From: Conidiobolus incongruus B7586
Taxonomy: Eukaryota; Entomophthoromycota; Entomophthoromycetes; Entomophthorales; Conidiobolaceae
Reading direction: 5' to 3'
Length of the DNA stretch: 44,711 bases
Assembly (NCBI GenBank): GCA_000697335.1
Contig: JNEM01010602.1
Location: 1 to 44,711 of the forward strand
Shown here: in pieces, positions 20,401 to 31,016 of the stretch
Numbering within the stretch: the first letter of the stretch is position 1
How the letters are laid out: each line of letters begins with the position of its first letter
Notes under the pieces: generated by a model
Seen by the model: the letters and a program-made list of their open reading frames with translations, nothing else
Databases searched by the model: none
Told to the model about the DNA's origin: nothing
Made by a program: the position numbers and the translations under genes

Positions 20401-22542
20401 AAGTATAATATTTCACATTTAGAATTTTATTTATCTAATTTCTTTAGTCTATTATTCTAGCATTATCTCAAGTTCGTGATGACTATAACGAAGCTCCTTC
20501 TGTTGTTATCAACTTGATCTTGGAGCTACTTAAAATGAATGATAACTCTAGCAATTCAGTAAGTTTATTTTTAGCTAAAAATGTTGACTTTTATTAATAT
20601 AAATATATCTCTAGTATTCAGATAATTTCTACATTAGTTCTTTGATTATTGCAGTTGGATTTATCATTGAGTCTAAATGCTCTAGTCATTTGAATGGATT
20701 AGACGCTGTATGTACATCACTACTTGAGGAATTAAAGAGATATAATACTATCGACAGAGTAATTCCTTCATACCACAACTCAATCACTGTCAGCTGTATT
20801 CAAGTAAATATTATTACTCACATTTTTCTTATTTATTTCTAATTCACATTAACAGGTGTTCACCAAATTATCTTTAAAGCGGATTATACCACTCGATTTG
20901 GTATTCTTTTTAAAATATACTAGGTATATTTTAAACATATGATGTTAAACATAATCTAATATTATTTAGATATGGAAATTATATCCATGTAAGATATGCT
21001 GCATTTGATGCTATTCTATTGCTTGGTGGTCTGTTGAATGCATCAATTTTTGACTATGTGTTCAACACGATTTCTAGTGATCCTGAACCTCAAATGAGAT
21101 ATTATTTAATTCAAAAACTCAATCGTACTTATGCTTTAATTAATGTCCGATTAAACGATCCATCTCAAAATGAGGATCATTCCGATTTTATCGATCAGAA
21201 TTATCTTGATCTGCTAGAAGAAGGCGGTTATATCGCTCCAAATACTCCTGTTCTTTTTCCCCATGATGAAAAATTAAGAGCGGTTGCATGGTCAAAGCTT
21301 CATGATCCAAACACAGACCTTCGAGTCCGCAATGCCCTTTTTACTCTTTGTAAACTGATTCCAAGCAATTCAAAGCGTGAGACACTAGACTTTTCATTAT
21401 TCAAAATTCGTATTCCTATGGAAATTAATGAATCATCCTTGAACTTTGATATAAATCCCAACGGTGTACATGAAGCTAATGGTATAAAGCCTCAAAATGA
21501 TATACAAGTTGAAGATATCCCCGATCCCGATTGGAGTGTTTATGATATTGACGATGCTGTGTTCGACCCCGTCGTTGTTAATCCACCTTTTAATAAGCCA
21601 GCTTCTGTTGGGTCACATAAAATTAAAGAACCAGCACCAATTCATCCAAATGGATCAAGAAAGTTACCCGACTCTACTAAATCGACGAGTTTGCAAACAA
21701 AACCCAAAGAGCTACATGCTCCATCTCAAGAAAAACAAACCAAAAAATCATCAAAATATGTTGCACCTGAAACCGGAACTAAAAAATCTTTACCTACTGA
21801 TATTTTTATTTCTAAGCGTCATGATATTAAAGAAGAAAATATTAATGTTGATATCGAAAGTATATCCGCACCAGAACATGATCACAAAGATAGACTCCAA
21901 TCCGATCCCTTGGGTAGCCTTAATAAACATGAACTTGATCAACCAACAGAAGTTAAACCAAAAAAGAAGCCCAAGTTACCAAGTCCAACAAATTTATCAA
22001 TCGACACCCCTCGAAGTCTTCCGGATACTTCTCATGTCAATGATTCAACTAGATATTTATCTGATTCTGGAAAGGTCTCCGCATTAAATTTAGCATCTTC
22101 ACATCACAAATCAAGTAGCTCTCGCCCTATTGATCAATTACGAGAATCAGAACATAAGAAACTCTCTTCACCACATTATTATTCAGACTCAAAAGACCAT
22201 CATAAAACTTCTAAGAACCGTCATGAGAGTCGTTCAGAACCAACGGATCATCATAAACCATCCTCCAGACATCGACATGAAATTCGCCCAGATCCTCTCG
22301 ATCAGCATAAATCAACTTCTAGACACCATCATGAGAACCGTCCACCATCACGAATTGAGCCTCATCATGGTAGAAAATCTTTAATTGTGAAACTAATACT
22401 ACCTAAAACTGATGATCCTACTGGTGCTCATCGACATCACAAACCCTCCACCGAAAGATCTCATCCCCCTTCTTCGCATCGCGAAACTCCAAGTTCTCCG
22501 AAGAAATTTAAAATTAAATTGAAATTGAATCCCCAGTCTTAA
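17428..22542 (+). CDS. TAF2: TFIID subunit TAF2 (aminopeptidase-like)
   Basis: Fifteen exons: 17428-17511, 17569-17641, 17701-17903, 17962-17992, 18043-18143, 18194-18852, 18910-19009, 19061-19833, 19887-20013, 20062-20181, 20244-20402, 20448-20558, 20615-20803, 20856-20923, 20970-22542. 1456 aa, 14 introns of 45-62 nt, all phases agree. The M1-aminopeptidase-like fold is visible: the HLGPGDVRCWLPCLDD segment (about 174-189), MHERCTWEMNFVV, then FLETSHSPVSIGAEVAILGL. TRRAIGLALATQWFG (about 362-376) lies where active aminopeptidases carry HExxH; the zinc ligands are absent, as in all TAF2. KSHFGVNEYRYRLKM, FAEQWIYGSGCPKF and a C-terminal HEAT-like region follow. TAF2 binds initiator DNA within TFIID. 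Residues from about 1090 on are disordered and end in a Ser/His/Lys-rich tail with tandem repeats and a basic end. In exon 6 the acceptor at 18192-18193 is the only one that keeps the frame. Confidence 0.95.
22195..22353 (+). repeat. Three coding tandem repeats in the TAF2 tail
   Basis: Units starting at 22195, 22246 and 22300 encode DHHKTSKNRHESRSEPT, DHHKPSSRHRHEIRPDPL and DQHKSTSRHHHENRPPSR. They are 17-18 residue imperfect repeats rich in His, Arg and Ser, within the last 120 residues of TAF2. Confidence 0.85.
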
Positions 22543-25290
22543 ATAATAATACCATCATGTTGTATTTTTATCACCATTTAGCATCCTTGATACTATATTA
22601 TATTTAGTTTAATAAAATCATTTGTTCATAATATTTTCGTTTTTCTTTGAATCTATTGTTCAAAATCTAAGCTAACAATTAGTTATTTTTGTTATGAAAA
22701 TTTTGAGAGAATAAGGTTTTTTACAATTGGATTAATTTTTAAAAACTTTCAATCAAGGTTTGGTAGTACTTTATAGATTTTGTATTAAGTCAATATATTT
22801 TATCAAAGAGAAAAATATTACACAACTATAATTCAAGCTTTGATTTTTTCATATATTGAAAAATTTATATAATCCCTTGTGTTTATAAGACCAAATGCTA
22901 ACTATTCATTATTCAAGTTTATTTTCCAAATTCTTGCATATCTTTAGGAATTTTTAAATTTTGATTAATTTTTGAACCTGCATCTTAATATATTACTAGA
23001 TTCCAAATATCAAATTAGGTTTATCATGATTTGAAGCTATAGTAGAATATATTATAACTTGAAATGATAATGAATGATTATGAGACTTATAAAGGAATAT
23101 ATTACGTGTAAACTTGTTTTGAATAAATGATTAATTATTAAATAAAATCATAATATTACTATTGTATTATTTTGAATTAATAACAAATTTAATTTACATA
23201 TTCAATGTTCATTTAATATATATTATTTATGGCATATATAATTATTATTTTTTTTTGATTATTGGTATATATTAATAATCTAAGTTATTACCTTTTTTGA
23301 ACCGGGGCAAATTATGATGTAAGGTTAATATTTTAATTGTTTAGTTTGAATATATAATGCATACTAATAAAAGCGATAAAGTTAACATATTTAATGAAAT
23401 TACTTATTCTTATATATTATATATTTTGTTTAATGAAAATCATAATCAAATATCTTGCTATCAAATTTATTTTATTTGATTCAATTAAATTCAAAATTTT
23501 TCTAATAAATAGGAATGCCTTAATTAGAATAACTTATATTTACAACTTTTATTGGATGTTTGAGGTTAAAGCATTTCAACAGTATATATCAATTACTATG
23601 AGATTGAGTTGGGTATATTTAATAAAATTAACATCAAAGCATGTTGATATTTTATATTTCATCTGTATAATTTCAAATAGTGTTGTTCAACTAAATAAAT
23701 AAATATATATATATATACCAACTAGGCTGCGCAATGTGCTATTGAAAGGATGTTAATATATATTTATAGAAATATATATACTTATGAAGTTATCTTGAAT
23801 TAAATTATTCTTAAATAACAACCTATTGATCAGATTTAATTATGAAATTACTCAAGTTTTTTGTGATTTTAATTTGATTTGGATCATGCTGTGAATCATT
23901 TTAAAATATATTATAATTTTGGGTTCTACAATATATAGCTCAAAATCATAAATAATTATTATTTTGCTATAATTGTTAAATCATTCAATGATTTATTATT
24001 AAAAATTCATTTTAAATAAGAGAATTCCTGAATTAAATTTCTAATTTTAACCTAATAACCTGATTTCAAGTACTCAGGTTTAAATAATGATAAGACTCTT
24101 TGTATGAGTTTTAACTCTATTTCTCCAGAATACCAACATAATTTAAGATATTTAAAATTAGTGAGTATTTGTCATATAAAATTTATTGAAAATTTTTAAA
24201 ATTTTGGAATTTGAATTACGTATCTGAACAATATAATTTATATTGTTTCGAGTCACCATTGTTTAATATATTTCAATACTTAAATATTACATGGCTTATT
24301 GTATTTATTAAATTGAAATAATTTAATATCAATTACGTTATATTTCTTTCAATTGAATTTTCTAAATTTGAATTTATATTTAATTATATCTGTCTACACA
24401 TTTCAATATAAAACATAAGATATCATTCTGCTAGACCCAATTTTTTTAAATATGAATATTCTATGATTGTTGCGTATATTAATATAAACCATGCAGCTTT
24501 TTTCAATCAATCTAATACTTTTTGGATATAACTCAATATTAGAAATTAAATGTCCAAGATTCAAGAATAAATCTAATTTAATATGCAAGTATGTACTTTC
24601 GATGCAAGATGCATAACACTGTTGACAGGAATAAAGAATAATCTTAGGATAATTCAATCACATGTATTGATATATATAGTTAAATTAGCTCTTCATAAAA
24701 TTCTAATTATCATTAACAAATTAATTTTCAGAATTTGGAAAAAAAACAATGTCATTAAATAATTAGTTTATTTAAGTTTCTAATAAGATATCATGCACCT
24801 CAATCATACAAAGCATTGTAAGGTTATTAAATATAACAAATAAAAAATTTTCCAGTTAATTTGAAAATCTCTCCAAATAGCGATATTTTATTAATATTAT
24901 TTAGTTTTGTAAGTATTGAGTACGAATGAAATATGTTAGCAAGCATTGAGTATATTTTTTGTTACTAAAAGATATTCATGTAATCTAGCTACTTTTACTA
25001 TAATAATATTTTTTTTCTTGGCTTATTATTTAATCGATATTGTTAGATAATATCTATGATATCCACTTATATTAATTGTACAGAATGTTAAAATAATGAC
25101 ATCAATTTTCTTAAATAATATAGATTGTAGATTAGTGAACAGTTTACAGGTTTTTAACTGGACTTGTAAAAGCATTGGCGTATATATATGGTAGCACAAT
25201 CTTAATTTGACATGTTTATCAATTCCACCTTTGACATAAAAACGCACTCCTTCACATTATTCACTATTTGATCGTTCTTGTTTAATTAAT
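22543..25290. other. 2.7 kb gene desert
   Basis: AT-rich DNA. ORFs at 23394-23702 (+, 102 codons) and 24403-24657 (-, 84 codons) are Ile/Leu/Lys/Tyr-rich with no domain, and are probably chance. A short (AT)n run lies at about 23702-23717, followed by a less AT-rich patch near 23720-23750. No tRNA or recognisable element. Confidence 0.5.
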
Positions 25291-25914
25291 ATGATATCTA
25301 ATAAAGCTCATTTTTATATCATCCTATTATTTATTGTTGGGTTGGCCTGGGGCCATCCTAGTCGTCCTAAAAAATGCCGCAGTCGCTATCATCAATCTTG
25401 GAGTACCGAAACAAGTTATGGTACTCAACCAACGTCATCCTTCACCACCATTCAATACGAAGAAAAAGAAACTGCTAAGCATATGACATCAGGATATCCT
25501 ATTTTACCTACTACTCAAGATGAATCAACTGAATTGCCCTCTAAAACCACCACTATCATCCCTACTACAACCGATTCAGCTGATGTTATTACCAATACTA
25601 CTGTTTCAGTTGATCCTACCACTACTACTGATGCTGCCCATTATATCACCAAATCTACTATCAATTTTACCACTACTACTGAGTCTACTACTACTACTAC
25701 TACTAAATCTACCATTGCCACCAGCCTTATCCCATCAGAAACCGGCAACAATTATCCAATTAACGATACAACTCCTCATACAGCAGTGCTGGCATATCAC
25801 AACTACGACTCCAATGATAATTATGTACAATCATCCAATGCAATCAAAAATTTTAACTCATTTCAATACACACTTATTGTCTGTATTGGTTCTTTAATTT
25901 ATTATTTAATATAA
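25291..25914 (+). CDS. Secreted Thr-rich cell-surface protein, probably GPI-anchored
   Basis: 207 aa, one exon. Residues 1-21 form a signal peptide (hydrophobic core FYIILLFIVGLAW, cleavage likely near Gly21-His22). A short basic Cys/Arg segment (KKCRSRYH) follows, then a Thr/Ser-rich stalk (about 50-155) for O-glycosylation. The stalk contains two diverged 18-residue units starting PTTTDSADVI and PTTTTDAAHYI, then a TTTTESTTTTTTKS run. NTT, NFT and NDT are N-glycosylation sequons. The last ~18 residues (QYTLIVCIGSLIYYLI) are hydrophobic with no charged tail, after a small-residue SSNA site, which is the pattern of a GPI-attachment signal. No enzymatic domain. Alternatively a type I membrane protein with no cytoplasmic tail. 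A rapidly evolving wall or adhesion protein is likely (inference). Confidence 0.75.
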   Translation: MISNKAHFYIILLFIVGLAWGHPSRPKKCRSRYHQSWSTETSYGTQPTSSFTTIQYEEKETAKHMTSGYPILPTTQDESTELPSKTTTIIPTTTDSADVITNTTVSVDPTTTTDAAHYITKSTINFTTTTESTTTTTTKSTIATSLIPSETGNNYPINDTTPHTAVLAYHNYDSNDNYVQSSNAIKNFNSFQYTLIVCIGSLIYYLI

Positions 25915-26534
25915 ATTAATCCAATCATCTTTAACACAGATGATCCATTTGAAATTCACATTAGAAATTCGTCAAAGTTATTTAGAATTAGCCTTATTAA
26001 AAAACAACTTTGAGTATATTATAATAAGAGTGATAGTTATATCTGAAATAATGATATTATTCTAATGAAAAAACCGTTGAATTTAGCTAATATATTTCAA
26101 ATGACTATAAAAGATTATTTTTGATATTACATAGTCATAACTGTTGAGAATGTTTTATCCAATTATTTATTAATTTTTATAGTTATTTGATTGGTCAAAT
26201 CCCTAACCATTTAAATATATATATAATATTTTTTCAATTTTTATTCGATATATTAGTATATACTAAAGATAACACAATCTATTTTTAACTCTATTTGAAA
26301 AAAATTCAATCTATTTATATCATATATCTTCTATTTCATCCATATCAATTGATATTATTCCTGAAACTATAAAAATAGAATCATATTCAATGATTTAATC
26401 TTCATTATTATAGTATTTTTACATAGTAAATACCATATGATTAGAAAGTAAACATTCATTGGGTTTTATTGAAATTGGCTAGAAAATCTTTTAAGATCAT
26501 GTGATAATGTAAGAAGATAAATATCAATATTTAT
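25915..26534. other. Convergent spacer
   Basis: AT-rich DNA between the 3' ends of the Thr-rich protein gene and the LisH-WD40 gene. Nothing recognisable. Confidence 0.5.
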
Positions 26535-27824
26535 TTATTGTTGGAATAGTTTCCAGATTTTAACCTTTTGATCAAATCCTCCAGATACCAGGCAATCATT
26601 ATCAATATTGAAATCAAAGCTTCTGACTAAATTTGTATGCACTGGGACAGTGCATTTGATATCACCAGTGACAATATCTAATATACGAATCTGTTGATCT
26701 CCAGTCGTTCCGAAAATGAAGCGTCCCGAAGGATGCCAAATGTGCTTAGGCAGAGCGAATTCATCGCAGGACCCTAGATAGTAGTTATTGAGTTGATTGG
26801 TTGAGTTCAGCTCAAACAGGATCATACGTCCAGATGAATGATTGGTTGAAACCAAAACATAGGGTCCAGTAGGCGAGATTGAAATGCATGATGGGCTGAA
26901 TGATACAAAGTCATCTCCATTTCTATTCATATTGTATTGCGTCATTTCAAAGGAGTCACAATTAAAGTAAATCAAATAGTTGTACTGCAACAATCCAAGG
27001 ATTAATATATTAGTGTCAGGAATAAATGTACAACATTCAGCTCTGGTTGCAAAAGTATGAGTATGGTGTAAATCATATTGAGGTGGTTGATCAGCTTCTG
27101 GAGAATTTGTCTGTTTGTAAATATTCAACTTTCCGTCATAACCCGCTGAGATAAAGTAGTCTCCCTTCGAGTTAAAAAGACAGATGGGAACGAATTTGGT
27201 ATGGTGTTGGAATGTATATAAATTGATTTGCTCTCTCAAATCAGTCAAACAAACTGTTCCATCCATTGAGCACGATGCCAAGATGTGGTTGAACTGCGGA
27301 TGATAAGTCATGTTAAGTACCGAGCCTCCTTTGTGATTGAGTTCAAGGGTAGATACCCAGGCATTTGGATGATCCAATTGACTCAATTTCACAGTTTTAT
27401 CGGCTGAAGAACTAGCGATCAGGTAGGTACATTCATCGGAAACCTCCCAATTTGGAAGGATAAGTGTAGATAATACGTTATTAGAATGTAGAAATTCCAA
27501 TTCATTGACTAGTTCAAAAGATTTAGAATCGGATAGATCATTATAATTGGCAGGAACCAAATCTTCTTTAAACACCAACTGATTAATATTCAAGTCGTTA
27601 TTATTATTTCTGTGTTCTGTAGATTGATATTCAGTGACAATTTCAGTCAATGGCTTCCAGTGACTATGTTTAGTTTCGAAGCATTCTTCCCTGGTAAGAG
27701 TCATAAAATCACCTCCTTCCAAGATAAAGTTGTCTAAGGCTTTTTCATACCCATTAATGGCTAAAAACTGGGCGACTAAATCATGGGTTAGTCTAAAGTT
27801 GTTTGGTGTTAGCTTACTCATCAA
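26535..27824 (-). CDS. LisH and WD40-repeat protein
   Basis: 429 aa, single exon. The N-terminus has a LisH-type dimerisation helix pair (about 11-38: RLTHDLVAQFLAINGYEKAL then DNF). A linker follows, then a WD40 propeller from about residue 115. Recognisable blades include LIASSSADKTVKLSQLD, ILASCSMDGTVCLTDL, YFISAGYDGKLNIYK, FIFGTTGDQQIRILDI and CLVSGGFDQKVKIWKL. The last blade closes the protein with no further domain. Five or six blades are clear; a seventh is probably degenerate between about 270 and 330. LisH-WD40 proteins are commonly scaffold or adaptor subunits (ubiquitin ligases, chromatin or motor complexes). I cannot assign a specific orthologue. The start has two tandem Met codons (27824 or 27821). 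No introns, unlike most neighbours. Confidence 0.85.
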   Translation of the reverse strand: MMSKLTPNNFRLTHDLVAQFLAINGYEKALDNFILEGGDFMTLTREECFETKHSHWKPLTEIVTEYQSTEHRNNNNDLNINQLVFKEDLVPANYNDLSDSKSFELVNELEFLHSNNVLSTLILPNWEVSDECTYLIASSSADKTVKLSQLDHPNAWVSTLELNHKGGSVLNMTYHPQFNHILASCSMDGTVCLTDLREQINLYTFQHHTKFVPICLFNSKGDYFISAGYDGKLNIYKQTNSPEADQPPQYDLHHTHTFATRAECCTFIPDTNILILGLLQYNYLIYFNCDSFEMTQYNMNRNGDDFVSFSPSCISISPTGPYVLVSTNHSSGRMILFELNSTNQLNNYYLGSCDEFALPKHIWHPSGRFIFGTTGDQQIRILDIVTGDIKCTVPVHTNLVRSFDFNIDNDCLVSGGFDQKVKIWKLFQQ

Positions 27825-28815
27825 ATGAATAGGTTATTTGAGATTTTATTTTGTTTGACATCATTCTTATTCCATTTATTAAATATATATGATATTCTTA
27901 TGGGATAGAAATTTTCAATGATTGCAAATATATTCTTCTATAATTGGCTATAAACAAGATAAAATATATTCGAAGTAAATTTGGTTAATTTATCCCTACA
28001 TATATTAAATGATATGATCAATAGATAGATATCAGTAATAAACTTTGATGGTTAAAATAGCTTAGTATATTATTTATAATCCAAAATGAATTTAGCTTAA
28101 GGACCCAATATTTATATAGAGAAAAATTGATAATATAAAACTCATCGATTATTAAAATAAATATTTATATAATTTTGAATTGATTGAAGCCTCATTTATA
28201 CAGTATAAATATTAAATTTTTCGCCATTCTACTGATTAAGCCTTCCATTGGCAAGGCATTGATTTAAGAGAATATTGCCTATATATTTTCTGCTTACTTA
28301 AATAGGTTAAATCTAAAATTAGGCAACAGATGACATCAGCAGCGCATTGATTTGGTTTAATATAATGTCTAAAAATATAATGAAAAGAATAAATGGAACA
28401 ATTTAAATTAGGGGAAATGACTAAATAAATTGATGCATTTATGTTTGACTCTGTTGATCACCATTTTATAACTATAAAAAAATTAAATTTGACAAATCAA
28501 AGAGATAAAAAATCTGATCCAAATACAAAAATTCTCGTTTAAAGTAAAATATGATGTGAAAAAAGGTAAATATGATGTAAATAAAAGAAATAGTATCTCA
28601 TTTTATTGACTGTGGGTTAACTAAATATTGTTATATAGTTCTAATTTCTGTTTGAAAAGAACGAACAAGTGCATTAATAATATTTGATGACAAAATACCA
28701 TGTAAAAATACTTGATAAATGGTATCTAATAATTAGTACTAAGTGAAATGAAATGAAATTTAGATTTCATTTTTTAAGATATACATATATAACAATTTAT
28801 TATTATTATTTAAAT
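27825..28815. other. Spacer with a slightly less AT-rich patch
   Basis: Mostly AT-rich. 28220-28365 is visibly less AT-rich and contains GCATTGATTT twice (about 28256 and 28345), but shows no ORF, tRNA fold or box motifs I trust. The left part is the promoter of the LisH-WD40 gene. Confidence 0.4.
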
Positions 28816-29469
28816 TTAATTAGTAGTTTCATTGATTAACTTTTCAACCTCAGCTTCAATGCTTTGGGGAGTTGTAATACTGGCGTATCTAGCATGGACA
28901 TTTCCCTTACCATCGATTAAGAATTTCTATAATATTGTAAGTTAGATAATCATTAAATATATACTAGAGATTAAAAATTACCTCAAAATTCCATTTGATT
29001 CTTTTTAAACCCATAATACCAGGTCTTTCAGCTTTTAAATATTCCCACAATGGGTCAGCTTTGTCTCCGTTAACTTCACTACAAACAAATTTATATAAGT
29101 ATGATTATTTGAGAAATAGTAAAAGACTTACATCTTTTTCATAATAGGGAAGGTAACTCCATAGTTGACTCTACAGAAACTTTCAATTTCGTCTTGAGTG
29201 CCAGGATCTTGACTTGCAAATTGGTTACATGGAAAGCCTAAGATAACAAAGTTCCTTTCCTTGTACTTCTGGTAGAGCTTTTCCAAGCCATCAAATTGGG
29301 GAGTAAAGCCACATTTGGAGGCAGTGTTAACAACGAGAACAACCTATTTACATAATGAATAAAGTGATAATTATTATTATAAATATGAGAGTACCTTTCC
29401 CTTGTATTGGGATAAGTCGTGATCTTGATCAGCTTTATCTTTAACTTTAAAATCGTAGAATGAGGGCAT
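28816..29469 (-). CDS. GPX: Cys-type glutathione peroxidase / thiol peroxidase (Gpx3/Hyr1 type)
   Basis: Four exons on the minus strand: 29469-29395, 29343-29132, 29078-28982 and 28926-28816; 164 aa, the usual length; introns 51-55 nt. The peroxidatic Cys36 lies in [25 protein letters not shown] follows (Gln of the catalytic site), the resolving Cys82 lies in [11 protein letters not shown], and the Trp-Asn pair is in IKWNFEKFLIDG. The positions 36 and 82 equal those of yeast Gpx3/Hyr1, which reduces hydroperoxides with thioredoxin and senses H2O2 for Yap1. No Sec codon. No signal peptide; the start matches the short [13 protein letters not shown]-terminus of the family. A TATAAATA box lies 55 bp upstream of the ATG. 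Confidence 0.96.
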
Positions 29470-29511
29470 TTTTTAAAATTTATTATTCAGAAACAATGCT
29501 TATATCATCTG

Positions 29512-29541
29512 AGGCCATTGGCCTATTTATACTCAACCAAT
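29512..29541 (-). promoter_or_regulatory. GPX core promoter: TATA box, CCAAT boxes, palindrome
   Basis: Reading the minus strand, TATAAATA occupies 29531-29524. It is followed by the perfect 13-nt palindrome AGGCCAATGGCCT (29524-29512), which embeds a CCAAT. A further CCAAT lies on the plus strand at 29537-29541. The group sits 43-72 bp upstream of the GPX start codon. Confidence 0.55.
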
Positions 29542-30237
29542 TTCTACAATTCCGATATTTCATCTGAATTTTAAATCGATTAAATTTCCCAATCGCGTCA
29601 TATAATTACCGAAATTAGTGTCATATGTCAATGTTGAATAGGCGTAGAAGTATATCCAAACAGATTCTAATTTTGCCAATTAACTTGATATAATATCTAA
29701 TATGCCTATTATCAAATATTAGTATTAAATAGTATCTATTATGCTATTTTTAAATATCATTTATAATATAATTTTAGATTGATCCAACTAGTCAAATTTA
29801 TAAATATTATTAATGTTGAGGAATACAAAAATATTAATTGAATTAAAGTATTATTCCTAATTATTATAGTATAATAAAAAAATACCAAAGTCAAAATATT
29901 TTATAATTAAACAAATTTGATTTCACAATTATCACAATACAAAAATATATTAAACTAATATAAATTTTTATATCTATTTTGACAGAATTAACTAATACTC
30001 GCTTTTCTTCGGTATTATTCTCATCACAATAAAAATGAACCCGAGAGTTTTTCCTTTAAGTAGTAAAATAATTTATTGGAAAATTACAATAATATATAAA
30101 ATCTTAAATATTAACAAGTATTAATATAAAAACATATGCTGATAAGAAAATTTTGCTGAATAATTATCAATTACTAATAATTTGAAATGCCGCTATTCCT
30201 TGTATTCTTTTCGTGAAAAATCATTTTCGGGTATATC

Positions 30238-30384
30238 CTAATTAGGGAAAAAGAACCTAATCATTTCATCCATCATTTGTTTATATTTCTTTTTAGAAAT
30301 TTCAATCTAAATTTTCACCAATTTAAACCAAAGTACTGTAATTTAATAATTGACCTATACGCCCGATAGTTCTGCCGAATTCAT
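30238..30384 (-). pseudogene. Possible remnant of a small spliced host gene
   Basis: ATG at 30384, a short exon 30384-30361 ending at a GTATAG donor, a 54-nt intron ending TTTAG, and a second exon 30306-30238 ending in TAG. The peptide would be 30 aa (MNSAELSG, then IEISKKKYKQMMDEMIRFFF). The intron has the size typical of this genome. In the same frame just past the stop the sequence continues with DIPENDFSRKEYKE, then another TAG, which looks like a longer gene losing its frame to C-to-T changes (CAG to TAG). Another protein-like stretch, GKTLGFIFIVMRIIPKKSEY, lies at about 29992-30051. No family recognised; chance is a real alternative. Confidence 0.25.
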
Positions 30385-30680
30385 ATATTGCTAAGCAACT
30401 ATATTATTTGGTGTATATCTCAGATTTTGAACAGTAATCAAATTGTTGAAGATTAAATTTTGAAAATCAATCAAGTTTTAGAATGAAATGATATAATAAA
30501 AATATTATAACTATTTTAATAACATACCAACTTACTTACAAATACTATCATTATATCAATCATTATGTACCTTGATGAATAACTTTAAACCATTTCTTAT
30601 AAAAAATTCAAAATATTCATCATTAATTTTCATTTTGATATATAGTTAGTAATATTAATGTATATATTTATTGATTTATG

Positions 30681-30708
30681 ATTAATTAATTAATTAATTA
30701 ATTAATTA
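30681..30708. repeat. (ATTA)7 microsatellite
   Basis: Seven perfect copies of ATTA in intergenic DNA. Confidence 0.9.
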
Positions 30709-31016
30709 TTAAGCATATATTATATTTTAATTTTAATAGTTTAAAAATTTTATTAAAAAAAGGAATTTCATTCAGTTAATTTTATCTTCGATTTTCTGAA
30801 ATATCATCAATTTAGCATAATATTGTATATATTTTATATTTTTTATAATCATTATAAAGTTGTGTAATTAAAATTCTTATTAATTATAAATATCATATAG
30901 CTTTATTTTATCATAATTATTTTTTGATTCTAGTTGAAAATTGTTGAATTACATATTTAAAAAATATTTCAATTAGAATTAATCCAATAATTGAGATATT
31001 TAAATGACTGAGTTAA

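Larger units (their letters stand above)
29470..31016. other. Intergenic region with decayed coding scraps
   Basis: GPX promoter at its left end, then AT-rich DNA. Between about 29990 and 30384 the minus strand has short peptide-like stretches (described separately). An (ATTA)7 repeat is at 30681-30708. No intact gene seen. Confidence 0.45.

Noticed and set aside
23394-23702. 102-codon ORF in the desert
   Set aside because: Ile/Leu/Lys/Phe-rich as expected of random AT-rich DNA, no motif, no codon bias resembling the host genes.
25520-25897. 125-codon Leu/Pro-rich ORF in another frame of the Thr-rich gene
   Set aside because: It is the frame shift of the ACT/ACC repeats (Thr stalk read as Leu/Pro) and has no independent support; the Thr frame has a signal peptide and GPI-type end.
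30010-30050. C/D-box snoRNA on the minus strand (GTGATGA)
   Set aside because: A good box C but no box D at a suitable distance and no terminal stem.
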